Positions 39,560-50,882 of a DNA stretch of 64,000 nucleotides are shown piece after piece. Every line of letters starts with the position of its first letter. Positions within the stretch are counted from its first letter, which is position 1. Below the pieces are notes generated by a model. The model did not search any database. It was not told the origin of the DNA and was given only the letters and a program-made list of their open reading frames with translations. The DNA is from Oceanisphaera psychrotolerans (GTDB taxonomy: Bacteria > Pseudomonadota > Gammaproteobacteria > Enterobacterales > Aeromonadaceae), in contig NZ_MDKE01000011.1 in NCBI RefSeq assembly GCF_001870485.1, positions 310,001 through 374,000 of the forward strand, read 5' to 3'. The translations under genes were made by a program, and so were the position numbers.

Positions 39560-42220
39560 TTATGCGTACAGCGGGTTGATCTTGTCGGCGTCGATGCCGT
39601 ATTTGGTGATGGCGTCGGCCACAACCTGCTTGTCTACGGTGCCCTGCTTGGCCAGCTCGGTCAGTGCGGCAATCACCACATAGTGCTTGTTCACTTCGAA
39701 GTGACGACGCAGGTTTTCACGGCTGTCGGAGCGGCCGAAACCATCGGTACCCAGTACCTTGTAGCTGACGGACGGCATGAAGGCACGAACCTGTTCGGCG
39801 TAGTTCTTCATGTAATCGGTCGCGGCGATGGCCGGCTCATTACCCATGACCTGAGCGATGTAAGGCACGCGCGGCTCGGAAGTCGGGTGCAGCATGTTCC
39901 AGCGCTCGACGTCCTGACCGTCACGGGTCAGTTCGTTGAAGGACGGTACGCTGAACACGTCGGAGCCGATACCGTACTCTTCGGCCAGGATCCTGGCCGC
40001 TTCACGCACGTCGTTCAGGATGGTGCCGGAGCCCATCAGCTGAACCTTGCCCTTGTCGCCGGCCACGGTATCCAGCTTGTAGATACCCTTGCGGATACCT
40101 TCCTCGGCGCCTTCCGGCATCGCGGGGTGATGGTAGTTTTCGTTCAGGGTCGTGATGTAGTAGTAGATGTTTTCCGGGTTGTCGCCATACATGCGACGCA
40201 GGCCGTCCTGTACGATCACCGCCACTTCATAAACGTAAGTCGGATCATAGCTTATACAGTTGGGGATCACGTTCGCCTGAATGTGGCTGTGACCATCTTC
40301 GTGCTGCAGGCCTTCACCGTTCAGGGTGGTACGGCCGGAAGTACCGCCGATCATGAAGCCGCGGGCCTGTTGGTCACCGGCCAGCCAGCACAGGTCACCC
40401 ACCCGCTGGAAACCGAACATCGAGTAGTAGATGTAGAACGGAATCATCGGGAAGTCGTTGGTGCTGTAGGAAGTCGCGGCTGCCAGCCAGGAAGAGGTGG
40501 CCCCCAGCTCGTTGATACCTTCCTGCAGTACCTGACCCTTGATGTCTTCCTTGTAGTAGGCCACCTGCTCACGATCCTGCGGCGTATAGGTCTGACCGTT
40601 GGGGCTGTAGATACCAATCTGACGGAACAGGCCTTCCATACCGAAGGTACGGGCTTCATCGGCCAGGATCGGGACGATGCGCTCGCCGATGGACTTGTTC
40701 TTGAGCATGATGTTCAGGGCACGAACGAAGGCCATGGTGGTGGACACTTCACGCTTCTGCTCTTCCAGCAGCGGCTGGAACTCGGCCAGTGCGGGGATCT
40801 GCAGCTTGTCGGTGGTCTGCTCCAGGCGAGTCGGTACATAGCCTTTCAGCGCCTGACGGCGGGCATGCAGATATTCGTGCTCGCGACTGCCTTCCTGGAT
40901 TTCGATGTAGGGCAGGTTGGGCAGATCTTCATCGCTCACTTCGATGTTGAAGCGGTCGCGGAAGTGTTTGAGCGAAGACATGTCCATCTTCTTGACCTGG
41001 TGGGCGATGTTCTTGCCTTCGGCCGCGTCACCCATGCCGTAACCCTTGATGGTCTTGGCCAGAATAACGGTCGGCTTGCCTTTGGTGTCGGCTGCATTTT
41101 TGTATGCTGCGTACATCTTGGCCGGATCGTGACCACCCCGGTTGAGGGCGAAGATTTCCTCGTCGGACATGTCCTTGACCAGTTCCAATGTCTCGGGATA
41201 CTTACCGAAGAAGTGCTTGCGCACATAGGCACCGTCCTTGGACTTGAAGGTCTGGTAGTCACCGTCAACGGTTTCGTTCATCAGCTGAACCAGCTTGCCG
41301 CTCTTGTCTCTGGCGATCAGCTCGTCCCAGCGACGACCCCAGATCACCTTGACCACGTTCCAGCCGGCACCGTTGAAGACACCGTCCAGCTCGTCGATGA
41401 TCTTGCCGTTACCGATAACGGGACCGTCCAGACGCTGCAGGTTACAGTTGATGACGAAGCACAGGTTGTCCAGCTTCTCGCGCGCCGCGATGGTGATGGC
41501 ACCCTTGGATTCCGGCTCGTCCATCTCGCCGTCGCCCAGGTAGGCGTATACGCGCTGCTCGGAGCAGTCTTTCAGGCCACGGTTGGTCAGGTACTTGAGG
41601 AAGCGAGCCTGATAGATGGCGTTGATCGGACCCAGACCCATGGATACGGTCGGGAACTGCCAGAAGTCCGGCATCAGCTTGGGATGCGGGTAGGACGGAA
41701 GCCCCTTGCCGTCCACCTCCTGACGGAACATGTCCAGCTGGGCGGCGGTCAGGCGGCCTTCGGCAAAGGCGCGGGCATAGATGCCGGGGGAGATATGACC
41801 CTGGAAGAACACCAGATCGCCGCCGTCTTTTTCGTTACGGGCGCGATAGAAGTGGTTGAACGCCACTTCGTACATGGTGGCACTGGAAGAGAAGGAAGAC
41901 ATGTGTCCACCCAGATCCAAGTCTTTCTTGGAGCCGCGCAGCACGATCATCAGCGAGTTCCAGCGGATAATGGCGCGGATACGACGTTCCAGATCCCAGT
42001 TACCCGGGTACTCAGGCTCGTCTTCAGACTTGATGCTGTTGACGTAGTCTGCGTGGGCATTTCTGGCCACAGCCACACCGGATTTGATGGCTTTGGTGGT
42101 GAGACGCTCATAAATGTACTGGGCGCGCTCAGGTCCTTCTTGACGGATCAATGACTCGAGGGCGTCAAGCCACTCCTGAGTTTCTATTGAATCCACATCG
42201 TTGTTCAGGATATCAGACAT
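39560..42220 (-). CDS. aceE: Pyruvate dehydrogenase E1 component
   Basis: 886 residues, homodimeric E1. It decarboxylates pyruvate with thiamine diphosphate and acetylates the E2 lipoyl groups. Visible are SFSSSATMYEVAFNHFYR and LVFFQGHISPGIYARAFAEG, the cofactor motif YLGDGEMDEPESKGA...NLCFVINCNLQRLDGPV, and DGFGRSDSRENLRRHFEVN near the C-terminus. It lies 10 bases before aceF and after pdhR, under the PdhR boxes. A very long antisense ORF across it is a codon-bias shadow. Confidence 0.97.
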   Translation of the reverse strand: MSDILNNDVDSIETQEWLDALESLIRQEGPERAQYIYERLTTKAIKSGVAVARNAHADYVNSIKSEDEPEYPGNWDLERRIRAIIRWNSLMIVLRGSKKDLDLGGHMSSFSSSATMYEVAFNHFYRARNEKDGGDLVFFQGHISPGIYARAFAEGRLTAAQLDMFRQEVDGKGLPSYPHPKLMPDFWQFPTVSMGLGPINAIYQARFLKYLTNRGLKDCSEQRVYAYLGDGEMDEPESKGAITIAAREKLDNLCFVINCNLQRLDGPVIGNGKIIDELDGVFNGAGWNVVKVIWGRRWDELIARDKSGKLVQLMNETVDGDYQTFKSKDGAYVRKHFFGKYPETLELVKDMSDEEIFALNRGGHDPAKMYAAYKNAADTKGKPTVILAKTIKGYGMGDAAEGKNIAHQVKKMDMSSLKHFRDRFNIEVSDEDLPNLPYIEIQEGSREHEYLHARRQALKGYVPTRLEQTTDKLQIPALAEFQPLLEEQKREVSTTMAFVRALNIMLKNKSIGERIVPILADEARTFGMEGLFRQIGIYSPNGQTYTPQDREQVAYYKEDIKGQVLQEGINELGATSSWLAAATSYSTNDFPMIPFYIYYSMFGFQRVGDLCWLAGDQQARGFMIGGTSGRTTLNGEGLQHEDGHSHIQANVIPNCISYDPTYVYEVAVIVQDGLRRMYGDNPENIYYYITTLNENYHHPAMPEGAEEGIRKGIYKLDTVAGDKGKVQLMGSGTILNDVREAARILAEEYGIGSDVFSVPSFNELTRDGQDVERWNMLHPTSEPRVPYIAQVMGNEPAIAATDYMKNYAEQVRAFMPSVSYKVLGTDGFGRSDSRENLRRHFEVNKHYVVIAALTELAKQGTVDKQVVADAITKYGIDADKINPLYA

Positions 42221-42281
42221 GGCTGTTTCCTATCTCGTTTGGGGCACCTGCCCATGGGTTTCGTCGTTGCCGAAGGCATTG

Positions 42282-43043
42282 TTATTCCTGCTGGCGATGT
42301 CGGCGCAGAGAACGCTGAATGCGGGTTTCTTCGCGCTGAATGTCGAGCAGGGTTTCTTCAATAAAGGCCAGGTGCTCATGGCAAGCATCCCTGGCCTGTT
42401 CCGGCTCGCGAGACAGTATGCTCTGGATCAGATTGGCGCGATGAACACGAATCCTCTCCACCATACCGGCGCGCCGGTTAAGAATCTTGATATTGCGCAG
42501 TATGCTGGACTCCAGCATCGGCTGAATGGCCCGCAACAGATGCAGCAGCACCACGTTGTGCGCCGCCGCCGCCACCGCCAGATAAAACTCGGCGGCGGCC
42601 TTGGCCTCGGCCGGCAGATCCCCTTTCTCCTGCGCCCGCACTATGGCCTGCTGGGCCTCGCGGATGGAGTCGAAATCCGCCTCGGTGCCACGCATGGCCG
42701 CATAGAAGGCGGAAATGCCCTCCATGGTATGACGGAACTCCAGCAGATCGTATTGCGACTCCGGGTGTTCGGCCAGCAGCTGAAACAGGGGATCGGCCAG
42801 GCCCTTGGTCAGGGCATTCTGCACATAGGTGCCGCCCCCCTGGCGTCGGGATACCAGCCCACGCGCCTCCAGTTGCTGAATCGCCTCTCGCACCGAGGGG
42901 CGGGATACGGCGAACTGCTCGGCAAGCTCCCGCTCCGGCAACAGTCGTTGTCCGGGCTGCAGGCTGCCTTCCACTATCATCTGCTCGATTTTGGCGGCGA
43001 TGGTGTCGGCGAGTTTAGGCTGTTTGATACGCTGGTATGACAT
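42282..43043 (-). CDS. pdhR: Pyruvate dehydrogenase complex repressor PdhR
   Basis: 253 residues, FadR-type GntR family. The winged helix reads IEQMIVEGSLQPGQRLLPERELAEQFAVSRPSVREAIQQLEARGLV; the C-terminal FCD all-helical ligand domain binds pyruvate in known members. ATG at 43043 gives the family start MSYQRIKQPKLAD; the longer ORF from 43079 runs through the operator and is rejected. It is first gene of pdhR-aceEF and autoregulated through the adjacent box. Confidence 0.95.
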   Translation of the reverse strand: MSYQRIKQPKLADTIAAKIEQMIVEGSLQPGQRLLPERELAEQFAVSRPSVREAIQQLEARGLVSRRQGGGTYVQNALTKGLADPLFQLLAEHPESQYDLLEFRHTMEGISAFYAAMRGTEADFDSIREAQQAIVRAQEKGDLPAEAKAAAEFYLAVAAAAHNVVLLHLLRAIQPMLESSILRNIKILNRRAGMVERIRVHRANLIQSILSREPEQARDACHEHLAFIEETLLDIQREETRIQRSLRRHRQQE

Positions 43044-43057
43044 GAGGTCCGATCTAA

Positions 43058-43074
43058 AATTGGTAAGACCAATT
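43058..43074. promoter_or_regulatory. PdhR operator, proximal
   Basis: AATTGGTAAGACCAATT is an exact match to the known PdhR box palindrome, 15 bases upstream of the pdhR start. Confidence 0.92.
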
Positions 43075-43217
43075 AACACTGTTAAAAAAAGGTATCAGAG
43101 CAGGTACGAAATGTCCATTTATTTGATCCGGATTGCACACAATGGATTACATAACCACCAGTGAAAAGCGGATTAGCCCATGAAGATAGTTCAACGCCGG
43201 CAAAACACCAATCATCA

Positions 43218-43234
43218 AATTGGTAAGACCAACG
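43218..43234. promoter_or_regulatory. PdhR operator, distal
   Basis: AATTGGTAAGACCAA is identical to the proximal box except for the last bases. It lies 160 bases upstream, between pdhR and ampD. A second box suggests looping or a second promoter. Confidence 0.85.
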
Positions 43235-43244
43235 AAAAAACGGC

Positions 43245-43288
43245 GGGACATCCATCAGATGACGAGGATGTCATGTGATGGATGTCCC
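43245..43288. repeat. Long hairpin between pdhR and ampD
   Basis: GGGACATCCATCA (43245-43257) pairs with TGATGGATGTCCC (43276-43288). After one mismatch ATGAC pairs with GTCAT inside. It ends 73 bases past the ampD stop and could end that transcript, though no T-run follows. It shares the CATCC core with palindromes at 692-732. Confidence 0.6.
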
Positions 43289-43360
43289 GGGTATCTGCTT
43301 GCAGCCTGCCGGAGCAGGCAAGAGGGCCTCTGGCGTATCAGCCGAGAGCGCGCGAACGGC

Positions 43361-43906
43361 TCACAGCATGGCTCGAAAACGCGCCCAGTCGAAGCCCGGC
43401 CCCGGATCGGTCTTGCGGCCGGGGGCAATATCGCTGTGGCCGGTGATGCGCTCGGGCGTGATGGCGGTATAGGCCTGCATCAATGCGGTCGTGACCGCGG
43501 CCAGCACCCGATACTGGGCATCGGTATAATCGCCGGTGTCGGTGCCTTCCAGCTCGATGCCGACGGAAAAATCGTTGCATCGCTCCCGCCCGTCGAAACG
43601 GGACAGCCCCGCATGCCAGGCGCGCCGCTCGAAAGGCACATATTGCACCAGCTCGCCATCCCGGCGGATCAGACAGTGAGCCGACACCCGCAGCTGATGG
43701 ATATCGGCAAAGTAGGGATCGGCGGCAGGATCCAGCCGCCCCATGAACAGATCGTCTATATAGGATTCGCCAAAGCGCCCCGGCGGCAGGCTGATACAAT
43801 GCACCACCAGCAGCGATATCTCGCCCCCGGGCCGCTCGTCACAATGCGGAGAAACACAATGGCGGGCAGGCAGCAGCCAGCCCGGCGTCGTCAACTGAAA
43901 AGACAT
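43361..43906 (-). CDS. ampD: 1,6-anhydro-N-acetylmuramyl-L-alanine amidase AmpD
   Basis: 181 residues, cytoplasmic zinc amidase of peptidoglycan recycling. Loss of it induces AmpC in other species. Marks are LLVVHCISLPPGRFGE (first zinc histidine), VSAHCLIRRDGELVQYVPFERRAWHAG, and GHSDIAPGRKTDPGPGFDW with the second histidine and aspartate. It is divergent from the protease and nadC, the same ampD/nadC arrangement as in enterics. Confidence 0.94.
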   Translation of the reverse strand: MSFQLTTPGWLLPARHCVSPHCDERPGGEISLLVVHCISLPPGRFGESYIDDLFMGRLDPAADPYFADIHQLRVSAHCLIRRDGELVQYVPFERRAWHAGLSRFDGRERCNDFSVGIELEGTDTGDYTDAQYRVLAAVTTALMQAYTAITPERITGHSDIAPGRKTDPGPGFDWARFRAML

Positions 43907-43987
43907 ATCAACCCCAAACCAATGTTCACCGCGGGTATACTAACAGTTTAACCGGCCCGGTGCGGCACAGTGCCGCGAGGAACCACC

Positions 43988-45456
<1,469 letters not shown>

Positions 45457-45497
45457 GCCAGACCCTGCTGCCATAGCTCCTGCTTTCCATGCATTTC

Positions 45498-45530
45498 GGC
45501 GCGTCCCCGCAGGGACGGCGCCTTGTTTTT
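45498..45530 (+). terminator. Terminator of nadC
   Basis: GGCGC-GTCCC pairs with GGGAC-G-GCGCC (one bulge), loop CGCA, followed by TTGTTTTT. Confidence 0.82.
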
Positions 45531-45888
45531 GACCCGCTCCCTTTACGACTGACTGCCCCCGAAACGATGATCGCAGAAATAACCGACAGTTGTTGTGAGC
45601 TGCCGGTATGAGCCGCTCGACGTAGCGCAAAACCAAAATATCACCAGCTCAAAAAATAGACAGGTTGCGCGAAATTAATCGCCGTTCGCTCTCAAAATTT
45701 CTATAAATTTATTAGGCAAAGCTGCGGGGAGTTGCTATAGATATTAGGCGGGCTTCAATTAACGCCCCGATTGGCAAGGCAAGTAGCAAGACGGTTAGCA
45801 GGTAGTGGCAAGACAAGCGTTGACGATTATTTAATGACCAGTAACGACTAGTAACGTAACAACCTCTTCTCGGATCAAGGATGATGAT
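45531..45888. other. Intergenic region upstream of pilA
   Basis: 358 bases, AT-richer than the neighbours, no gene seen. It must hold the pilA promoter; TTGACG at 45819-45824 is a possible -35 element. I looked for a sigma54 promoter as in some pilA genes and found no proper -24/-12 pair. Confidence 0.35.
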
Positions 45889-46323
45889 ATGAACAAGCTC
45901 CCGATGACACGCCGCCAGGGCGGTTTTACCCTGATCGAACTGATGATAGTGGTGGCCATCGTCGCCATTCTGGCGGCAGTGGCACTGCCGGCCTATCAGA
46001 CCTATACCCAAAGAGCCAAGTTCAGTGAGGTAATAGCCGCAGTCGGACCGGCAAAAACAGCGATCGAAGTGTGTTACCAAACAAGCGGAACAGACTGTAC
46101 GGCTAGGGGGACAAGCGCAGTCAGTGGCGCTGTTGTTACAGCCAACGTTGCTAGCGTAACAGTTGCTGTTTCAGGAGGCACTGCTTCTGCAGGTCCTTGG
46201 ACCGTTACAGCTCTCGGCACAAGCACAGTTGGTAGTGAAGATTATGTTTTGACAAGCGAAGCTTCCGGAGCAAGACTCATATGGAGTGCTGGTGGCAGCT
46301 GTGTTTCAGCAGGCCTCTGCTAA
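45889..46323 (+). CDS. pilA: Type IV major pilin
   Basis: 144 residues. Class IVa prepilin: short leader [12 protein letters not shown], cleavage before [33 protein letters not shown] with Glu5. The C-terminal half is small and Ser/Thr/Ala-rich with two cysteine pairs candidates ([10 protein letters not shown] and GSCVSAGLC) for the D-loop disulfide. AAGGA precedes the ATG. The 3' half has lower GC than its neighbours. It is first gene of pilABCD, next to nadC, as for tapABCD in Aeromonas. Confidence 0.93.
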   Translation: MNKLPMTRRQGGFTLIELMIVVAIVAILAAVALPAYQTYTQRAKFSEVIAAVGPAKTAIEVCYQTSGTDCTARGTSAVSGAVVTANVASVTVAVSGGTASAGPWTVTALGTSTVGSEDYVLTSEASGARLIWSAGGSCVSAGLC

Positions 46324-46326
46324 TAC

Positions 46327-48042
46327 ATGACCATGCCGATCGACAGTTCCAGAAGCGGCCTGGCCAGAAGCCTGGCCGCTTCCAGTCTGGTGACCGCCGA
46401 GGATCTGGATCTGGCCCAGGCCAAGGCCCGGCAGGAACGCAAGCCTCTCAGCACCGTGCTGGTGGAGCAGCATTTTCTGTCCAGCGAGCAGCTGGCTCAC
46501 TTCTGTGAACGGGAATACGGGCTGCCGCTGACGGATCTGGACGACATCGACCTGGAGCAGCTCCCGCCCCAGTATCTGAGCATGGATCTGATTGAGCGTC
46601 ACCACGTGGTGCCTATCATACTGCAGGGCAAGGTGCTGTATCTGGCCATGTCCGACCCCACCGATGTGTCCGCTTTGGAAGACTTCGGTTTTCGCTTTAA
46701 CCTGATCACCGACGCCCGCCTGGTGGAGGAAGACAAGCTGCAACAGCTGCTTGCCCGCCTGCAGCAGGGCGGCGGCGGTGCCCTCGACCTGGAACATATC
46801 GAAGATACCGACATTGCCGAACTCGAGCTGGGAGAAGATCCCGCCGAACGCCACAATGACGATCTGGGCAATATCGATGAAGACGCCCCCATCGTGCGTT
46901 ACATCAACAAAATCATGCTCGATGCGGTGCGCCGCGAAGCCTCGGACCTGCACTTCGAGCCCTATGAACGTTTCTATCGTATCCGCTTTCGTATCGACGG
47001 CATGCTGCACGAGGTCGCCTCGCCGCCGGTCCATCTGAGCACCCGCTTTGCCGCCCGGCTCAAGGTCATGGCCCGGCTGGACATCGCCGAGCGCCGGCTG
47101 CCGCAGGATGGCCGCATCAAACTCAAACTGACTCGCAGCAAGTCGGTCGACATGCGGGTCAACAGCCTGCCCACCCAGTGGGGCGAAAAAATCGTTATCC
47201 GTATTCTCGACAGCTCGGCGGCCAAGCTGGATATCGACCAGCTCGGCTACGACGAACAGCAGAAACAGCTGTATCTCGGCGCCCTGAAAAAACCCCAGGG
47301 CATGATACTGGTCACCGGGCCCACCGGCTCGGGCAAGACGGTCTCGCTCTACACCGGCCTGAGCATACTGAACACCGTCAGCGCCAATATTTCCACCGCC
47401 GAAGATCCGGTGGAAATCACCCTGCCCGGCATCAATCAGGTACAGATCAACCCCAAGTCGGGCCTGAGCTTTGCCCATGCCCTGCGCGCCTTTCTGCGCC
47501 AGGATCCGGACATCATCATGGTGGGGGAAATACGGGATCTGGAAACCGCCGAAATTGCGGTCAAGGCCGCCCAGACCGGCCACCTGGTGCTCTCGACCCT
47601 GCACACCAACTCCGCCGCCGAGACCCTGACCCGACTCAGCAACATGGGGCTGCCCGCCTATAATATTGCCTCTTCGGTCACCCTGATCATGGCCCAGCGA
47701 CTGGCGCGCAAACTCTGCTCCCACTGCAAGACCGAAGAGCATGTTCCCGAGGAGCAGTTGCTGGAACTCGGTTTCAGCCCATCGCAGCTGAACCCGGCTC
47801 CCAGGCTGTACAAGGCCGCCGGCTGCAAACTCTGTACCGAAGGCTACAAGGGCCGGATCGGCATCTACGAAGTACTGCCGATGAACGATACCCTGGCCAA
47901 TCTGATCATGGACGGCGCCAACTCCCTGAGTCTGGCCAGGGCGGCAGAAGAGTCCGGCATGATCAGCCTGCGTCAGGCGGCACTGGAAAAGGCCCGGCTC
48001 GGCATTATCAGCCTGGCGGAAGTCAACCGTATCACCCTCTGA
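46327..48042 (+). CDS. pilB: Type IV pilus assembly ATPase PilB
   Basis: 571 residues. N-terminal MshEN/T2SSE-N domain, then the extension motor domain with Walker A GPTGSGKT (about residue 334), Asp box and Walker [20 protein letters not shown], His box [17 protein letters not shown] ([20 protein letters not shown]) and the zinc tetracysteine CSHC...CKLC. It drives pilus extension from the inner membrane and lies 3 bases after pilA. Confidence 0.95.
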   Translation: MTMPIDSSRSGLARSLAASSLVTAEDLDLAQAKARQERKPLSTVLVEQHFLSSEQLAHFCEREYGLPLTDLDDIDLEQLPPQYLSMDLIERHHVVPIILQGKVLYLAMSDPTDVSALEDFGFRFNLITDARLVEEDKLQQLLARLQQGGGGALDLEHIEDTDIAELELGEDPAERHNDDLGNIDEDAPIVRYINKIMLDAVRREASDLHFEPYERFYRIRFRIDGMLHEVASPPVHLSTRFAARLKVMARLDIAERRLPQDGRIKLKLTRSKSVDMRVNSLPTQWGEKIVIRILDSSAAKLDIDQLGYDEQQKQLYLGALKKPQGMILVTGPTGSGKTVSLYTGLSILNTVSANISTAEDPVEITLPGINQVQINPKSGLSFAHALRAFLRQDPDIIMVGEIRDLETAEIAVKAAQTGHLVLSTLHTNSAAETLTRLSNMGLPAYNIASSVTLIMAQRLARKLCSHCKTEEHVPEEQLLELGFSPSQLNPAPRLYKAAGCKLCTEGYKGRIGIYEVLPMNDTLANLIMDGANSLSLARAAEESGMISLRQAALEKARLGIISLAEVNRITL

Positions 48043-48084
48043 ATCAGCGCAACGGTTCAGAGCGGTCGAGCATAAGGATGAGCC

Positions 48085-49311
48085 ATGGCGACGAGTAAAA
48101 AAAACAGCGTTCAGGCCTACCAGTGGGAAGGCCTCAACAAACGCGGACAGAAGGTATCCGGCTTTATTCAGGCGGTCAATGAGCAGGCGGTCAAACGCGA
48201 TCTGCAGCGGCAGGGCGTCAGCACCACCAGGGTAAAGCGCAAACGGGAGAGCCTGTTTTCCCAGCGCAAGAATGTCATCAAGCCGATGGATATCGCGATA
48301 ATCACCCGCCAGGTCGCCACCATGCTCGGTGCCGGCGTGCCTCTGGTGCAAAGCCTGCAAATCATCTCCCGCTCGGCCCAGAAAAGCAGCATCCGCGAAC
48401 TGACCGGGGCCATTGCCGCCGATGTGGAAGGCGGCACCCCGCTGACCGAGGCGCTGAGCAAATTTCCCCGCCAGTTTGACGAGCTGTACTGCGATCTGGT
48501 GCACTCCGGCGAGCAAACCGGGGCACTGGAACACATCTTCGATCAGATTGCCATCTACCGGGAAAAAGCAGAAGCCCTCAAATCCAAGATAAAAAAAGCC
48601 ATGTTCTACCCGGCCATGGTGATACTGGTGGCCATCGTGGTTACCAGCATACTGCTGCTGTTCGTGATCCCGCAGTTTGAAGAAATCTTCGCCGGCTTCG
48701 GCGCCACCCTGCCCGCCTTTACCCAGATGGTCATCATGCTGTCGCGCTGGATGCAGGACTACTGGCTCTATATTCTGGCCGCGACCGGGGTGGCAGTCTT
48801 CGCCTATGTGCGCGCCTGGCGTCATTCGGAGAAGGTACGCAACGCCACCGACCGTTTCGTATTACGCCTGCCGGTGGTGGGCGACATTCTGCACAAGGCC
48901 GCCCTGGCCCGCTTTTCCCGCACCCTGGCTACCACCTTTTCCGCCGGCATCCCGCTGGTGGAAGGCCTGGTTTCTTCCGCCGGCGCCAGCGGCAATGTGG
49001 TCTATCGCCAGGCGGTGATGCAGGTACGCAGCGAGGTCATGGCCGGCATGCAGATGAACCTGGCATTGCGCTCGACCCAGCTGTTCCCGGACATGGTGGT
49101 GCAGATGGTGATGATTGGCGAGGAATCCGGTGCCATCGACGACATGATGAACAAGGTGGCCGTGATTTACGAGCGGGAGGTGGATGATGCGGTAGACGGC
49201 CTCACCAGCCTGATTGAGCCGCTGATCATGGTGGTGCTGGGTATTCTGGTTGGCGGCCTGGTCATTGCCATGTATCTTCCCATCTTTGATCTGGGTAATG
49301 TGGTTCGCTGA
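48085..49311 (+). CDS. pilC: Type IV pilus inner-membrane platform protein PilC
   Basis: 408 residues with two T2SSF domains (about 70-195 and 270-395) and three main membrane segments. Marks are MDIAIITRQVATMLGAGVPLVQSLQII, EGGTPLTEALSKFP, DELYCDLVHSGEQTGALE, and the second copy LPVVGDILHKAALARFSRTLATTFSAGIPLVEGL. It anchors PilB and the growing pilus. Confidence 0.95.
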   Translation: MATSKKNSVQAYQWEGLNKRGQKVSGFIQAVNEQAVKRDLQRQGVSTTRVKRKRESLFSQRKNVIKPMDIAIITRQVATMLGAGVPLVQSLQIISRSAQKSSIRELTGAIAADVEGGTPLTEALSKFPRQFDELYCDLVHSGEQTGALEHIFDQIAIYREKAEALKSKIKKAMFYPAMVILVAIVVTSILLLFVIPQFEEIFAGFGATLPAFTQMVIMLSRWMQDYWLYILAATGVAVFAYVRAWRHSEKVRNATDRFVLRLPVVGDILHKAALARFSRTLATTFSAGIPLVEGLVSSAGASGNVVYRQAVMQVRSEVMAGMQMNLALRSTQLFPDMVVQMVMIGEESGAIDDMMNKVAVIYEREVDDAVDGLTSLIEPLIMVVLGILVGGLVIAMYLPIFDLGNVVR

Positions 49312-49358
49312 CCTTCACCGGCCAGCGGTCCCACTCTCCCCTCTCACAAGGAACCTGA

Positions 49359-50225
49359 ATGGCCGAGCTGAACCACTGGCTGACCACCGAGTCTTCCGTA
49401 CTCTATCTCCTCGTTACCCTGCTGGGGCTGCTGGTCGGCAGCTTCCTGAACGTGGTGATCCACCGGCTGCCGCTGATGCTGCAACGCGACTGGCAGCGGG
49501 AGTGCGCCGAGCTTAACGGCCAGACGCCGGCCGAAGCGCCCCCCTTCAACCTCTGCACCCCCCGTTCCCGCTGCCCCCACTGCCGGCATCAACTGGGGGC
49601 GCTCGACAATATTCCGGTCCTCAGCTGGTTGTGGTTACGGGGCCAGTGCCGCTATTGCCAGGCCAGTGTGGCCAGGCGCTACCCCCTGGTCGAGCTGGCC
49701 TCGGCGGCGCTGGCGGCGCTGGCCCTGTGGCGCTTCGGCGCCAGCCCGCAATTGCTGGCCGCCCTGCTGTTCAGCTGGACCTTGCTGTGCATGACCCTGA
49801 TCGACATCGATCACCTGCTGCTGCCCGACGACCTTACCCTGCCGTTGCTGTGGCTGGGGCTGCTGCTGAACATCAACGGCCTTTTTGTTTCTCTGCAGTC
49901 GGCCGTGCTGGGCGCCGCCTTCGGCTACGGCATACTGTGGAGCCTGTACTGGCTGTTCAAACTGGCCACCGGCAAGGAAGGCATGGGCTACGGTGACTTC
50001 AAGCTGCTGGCGGCCATCGGCGCCTGGTTTGGCTGGCAGGCACTGCTGCCGGTGCTGCTGCTGGCGTCCTTTACCGGCGCCGCCCTGGGCATAGGGCTGA
50101 TGGCCTCGCGCAAACTGGGCGAAGACCGGGTGCTGCCTTTTGGTCCGGCGCTGGCACTGGCAGGCTGGTTGTACCTGATATGGGGCAAACAACTGACCGG
50201 GTTTTACTGGAGTATGGCGCTGTGA
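49359..50225 (+). CDS. pilD: Prepilin peptidase / N-methyltransferase PilD
   Basis: 288 residues, polytopic. N-terminal methylase domain with two CxxC pairs (CPHCRHQLG and CRYCQ). The aspartates of the peptidase are in [17 protein letters not shown] and [14 protein letters not shown]. It trims and methylates PilA and type II secretion pseudopilins. Its TGA overlaps the coaE GTG start. Confidence 0.95.
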   Translation: MAELNHWLTTESSVLYLLVTLLGLLVGSFLNVVIHRLPLMLQRDWQRECAELNGQTPAEAPPFNLCTPRSRCPHCRHQLGALDNIPVLSWLWLRGQCRYCQASVARRYPLVELASAALAALALWRFGASPQLLAALLFSWTLLCMTLIDIDHLLLPDDLTLPLLWLGLLLNINGLFVSLQSAVLGAAFGYGILWSLYWLFKLATGKEGMGYGDFKLLAAIGAWFGWQALLPVLLLASFTGAALGIGLMASRKLGEDRVLPFGPALALAGWLYLIWGKQLTGFYWSMAL

Positions 50226-50833
50226 CTTATATCGTGGGCCTGACCGGAGGCATTGGCAGCGGCAAGAGTACCGTGGCTGCCTTCTTTGCCGAGCTGGGTG
50301 TGGATGTGGTTGATGCAGACATCATCGCCCGCGAGGTGGTGGCGCCGGGCCAGCCGGCGCTGGGCGCCATTGCCGCCCGCTTCGGATCCGCCGTGATCAC
50401 GGATGACGGCAGCCTCGACCGACGTGAACTGCGCCAGCGGGTATTCGGCAACCCGATGGACAAAGACTGGCTCAATGCCCTGCTGCATCCGCTGATCCGT
50501 GAACGCATGGTCACCGCCTGTGCCGAGGCCGCCTCCCCTTATTGCCTGCTGGTGGTGCCCTTGCTGGTGGAAAACAACCTCACCGGTCTGTGCCAGCGGG
50601 TGCTGGTGGTGGATGTCTCCGCCGAACGGCAACTGGCCCGCACCACCCGGCGCGATAAGGCCGACGAGGCCCAGATCCGCGCCATCATGGCCGCCCAGGC
50701 CAGTCGGGAGCAACGCCTGGCCGCCGCCGACGATGTGCTCGACAACAACGGCACCGATCTCGACCGGATAAAAGACGACGTCGCCCGGCTGCACCGGCAA
50801 TATCTGGATCTGGCGTGTGGGGGCAAGTTGTGA
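50222..50833 (+). CDS. coaE: Dephospho-CoA kinase
   Basis: 203 residues, last step of CoA synthesis. P-loop [17 protein letters not shown] at the N-terminus, then [11 protein letters not shown] and [14 protein letters not shown] start at 50222 ([10 protein letters not shown]) aligns with the family and overlaps the pilD stop as GTGA, with GGAG upstream. The longer ORF start inside pilD is rejected. pilD-coaE coupling is usual in this group. Confidence 0.94.
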   Translation: MTYIVGLTGGIGSGKSTVAAFFAELGVDVVDADIIAREVVAPGQPALGAIAARFGSAVITDDGSLDRRELRQRVFGNPMDKDWLNALLHPLIRERMVTACAEAASPYCLLVVPLLVENNLTGLCQRVLVVDVSAERQLARTTRRDKADEAQIRAIMAAQASREQRLAAADDVLDNNGTDLDRIKDDVARLHRQYLDLACGGKL

Positions 50834-50836
50834 AGT

Positions 50837-50876
50837 GATGAGGGACTGAAAACCGGGCGGTCTTTAATCCCTCATC
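50837..50876. terminator. Hairpin between convergent coaE and trmB
   Basis: GATGAGGGA (50837-50845) pairs with TCCCTCATC (50868-50876). No clear T-run follows, so terminator function is tentative. Confidence 0.4.
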
Positions 50877-50882
50877 CCTGTT

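Noticed and set aside
38603..42154. 1183-codon open frame antisense to aceF/aceE
   Set aside because: It mirrors the GC-biased codons of two obvious pyruvate dehydrogenase genes, has no domain and no ribosome site.
45531..45888. Sigma54 promoter of pilA
   Set aside because: Two TGGCAA stretches exist but neither has GC at the right distance for a -12 element.
46306..48825. 839-codon open frame antisense to pilB/pilC
   Set aside because: Shadow of two well-supported pilus genes; the protein looks random.
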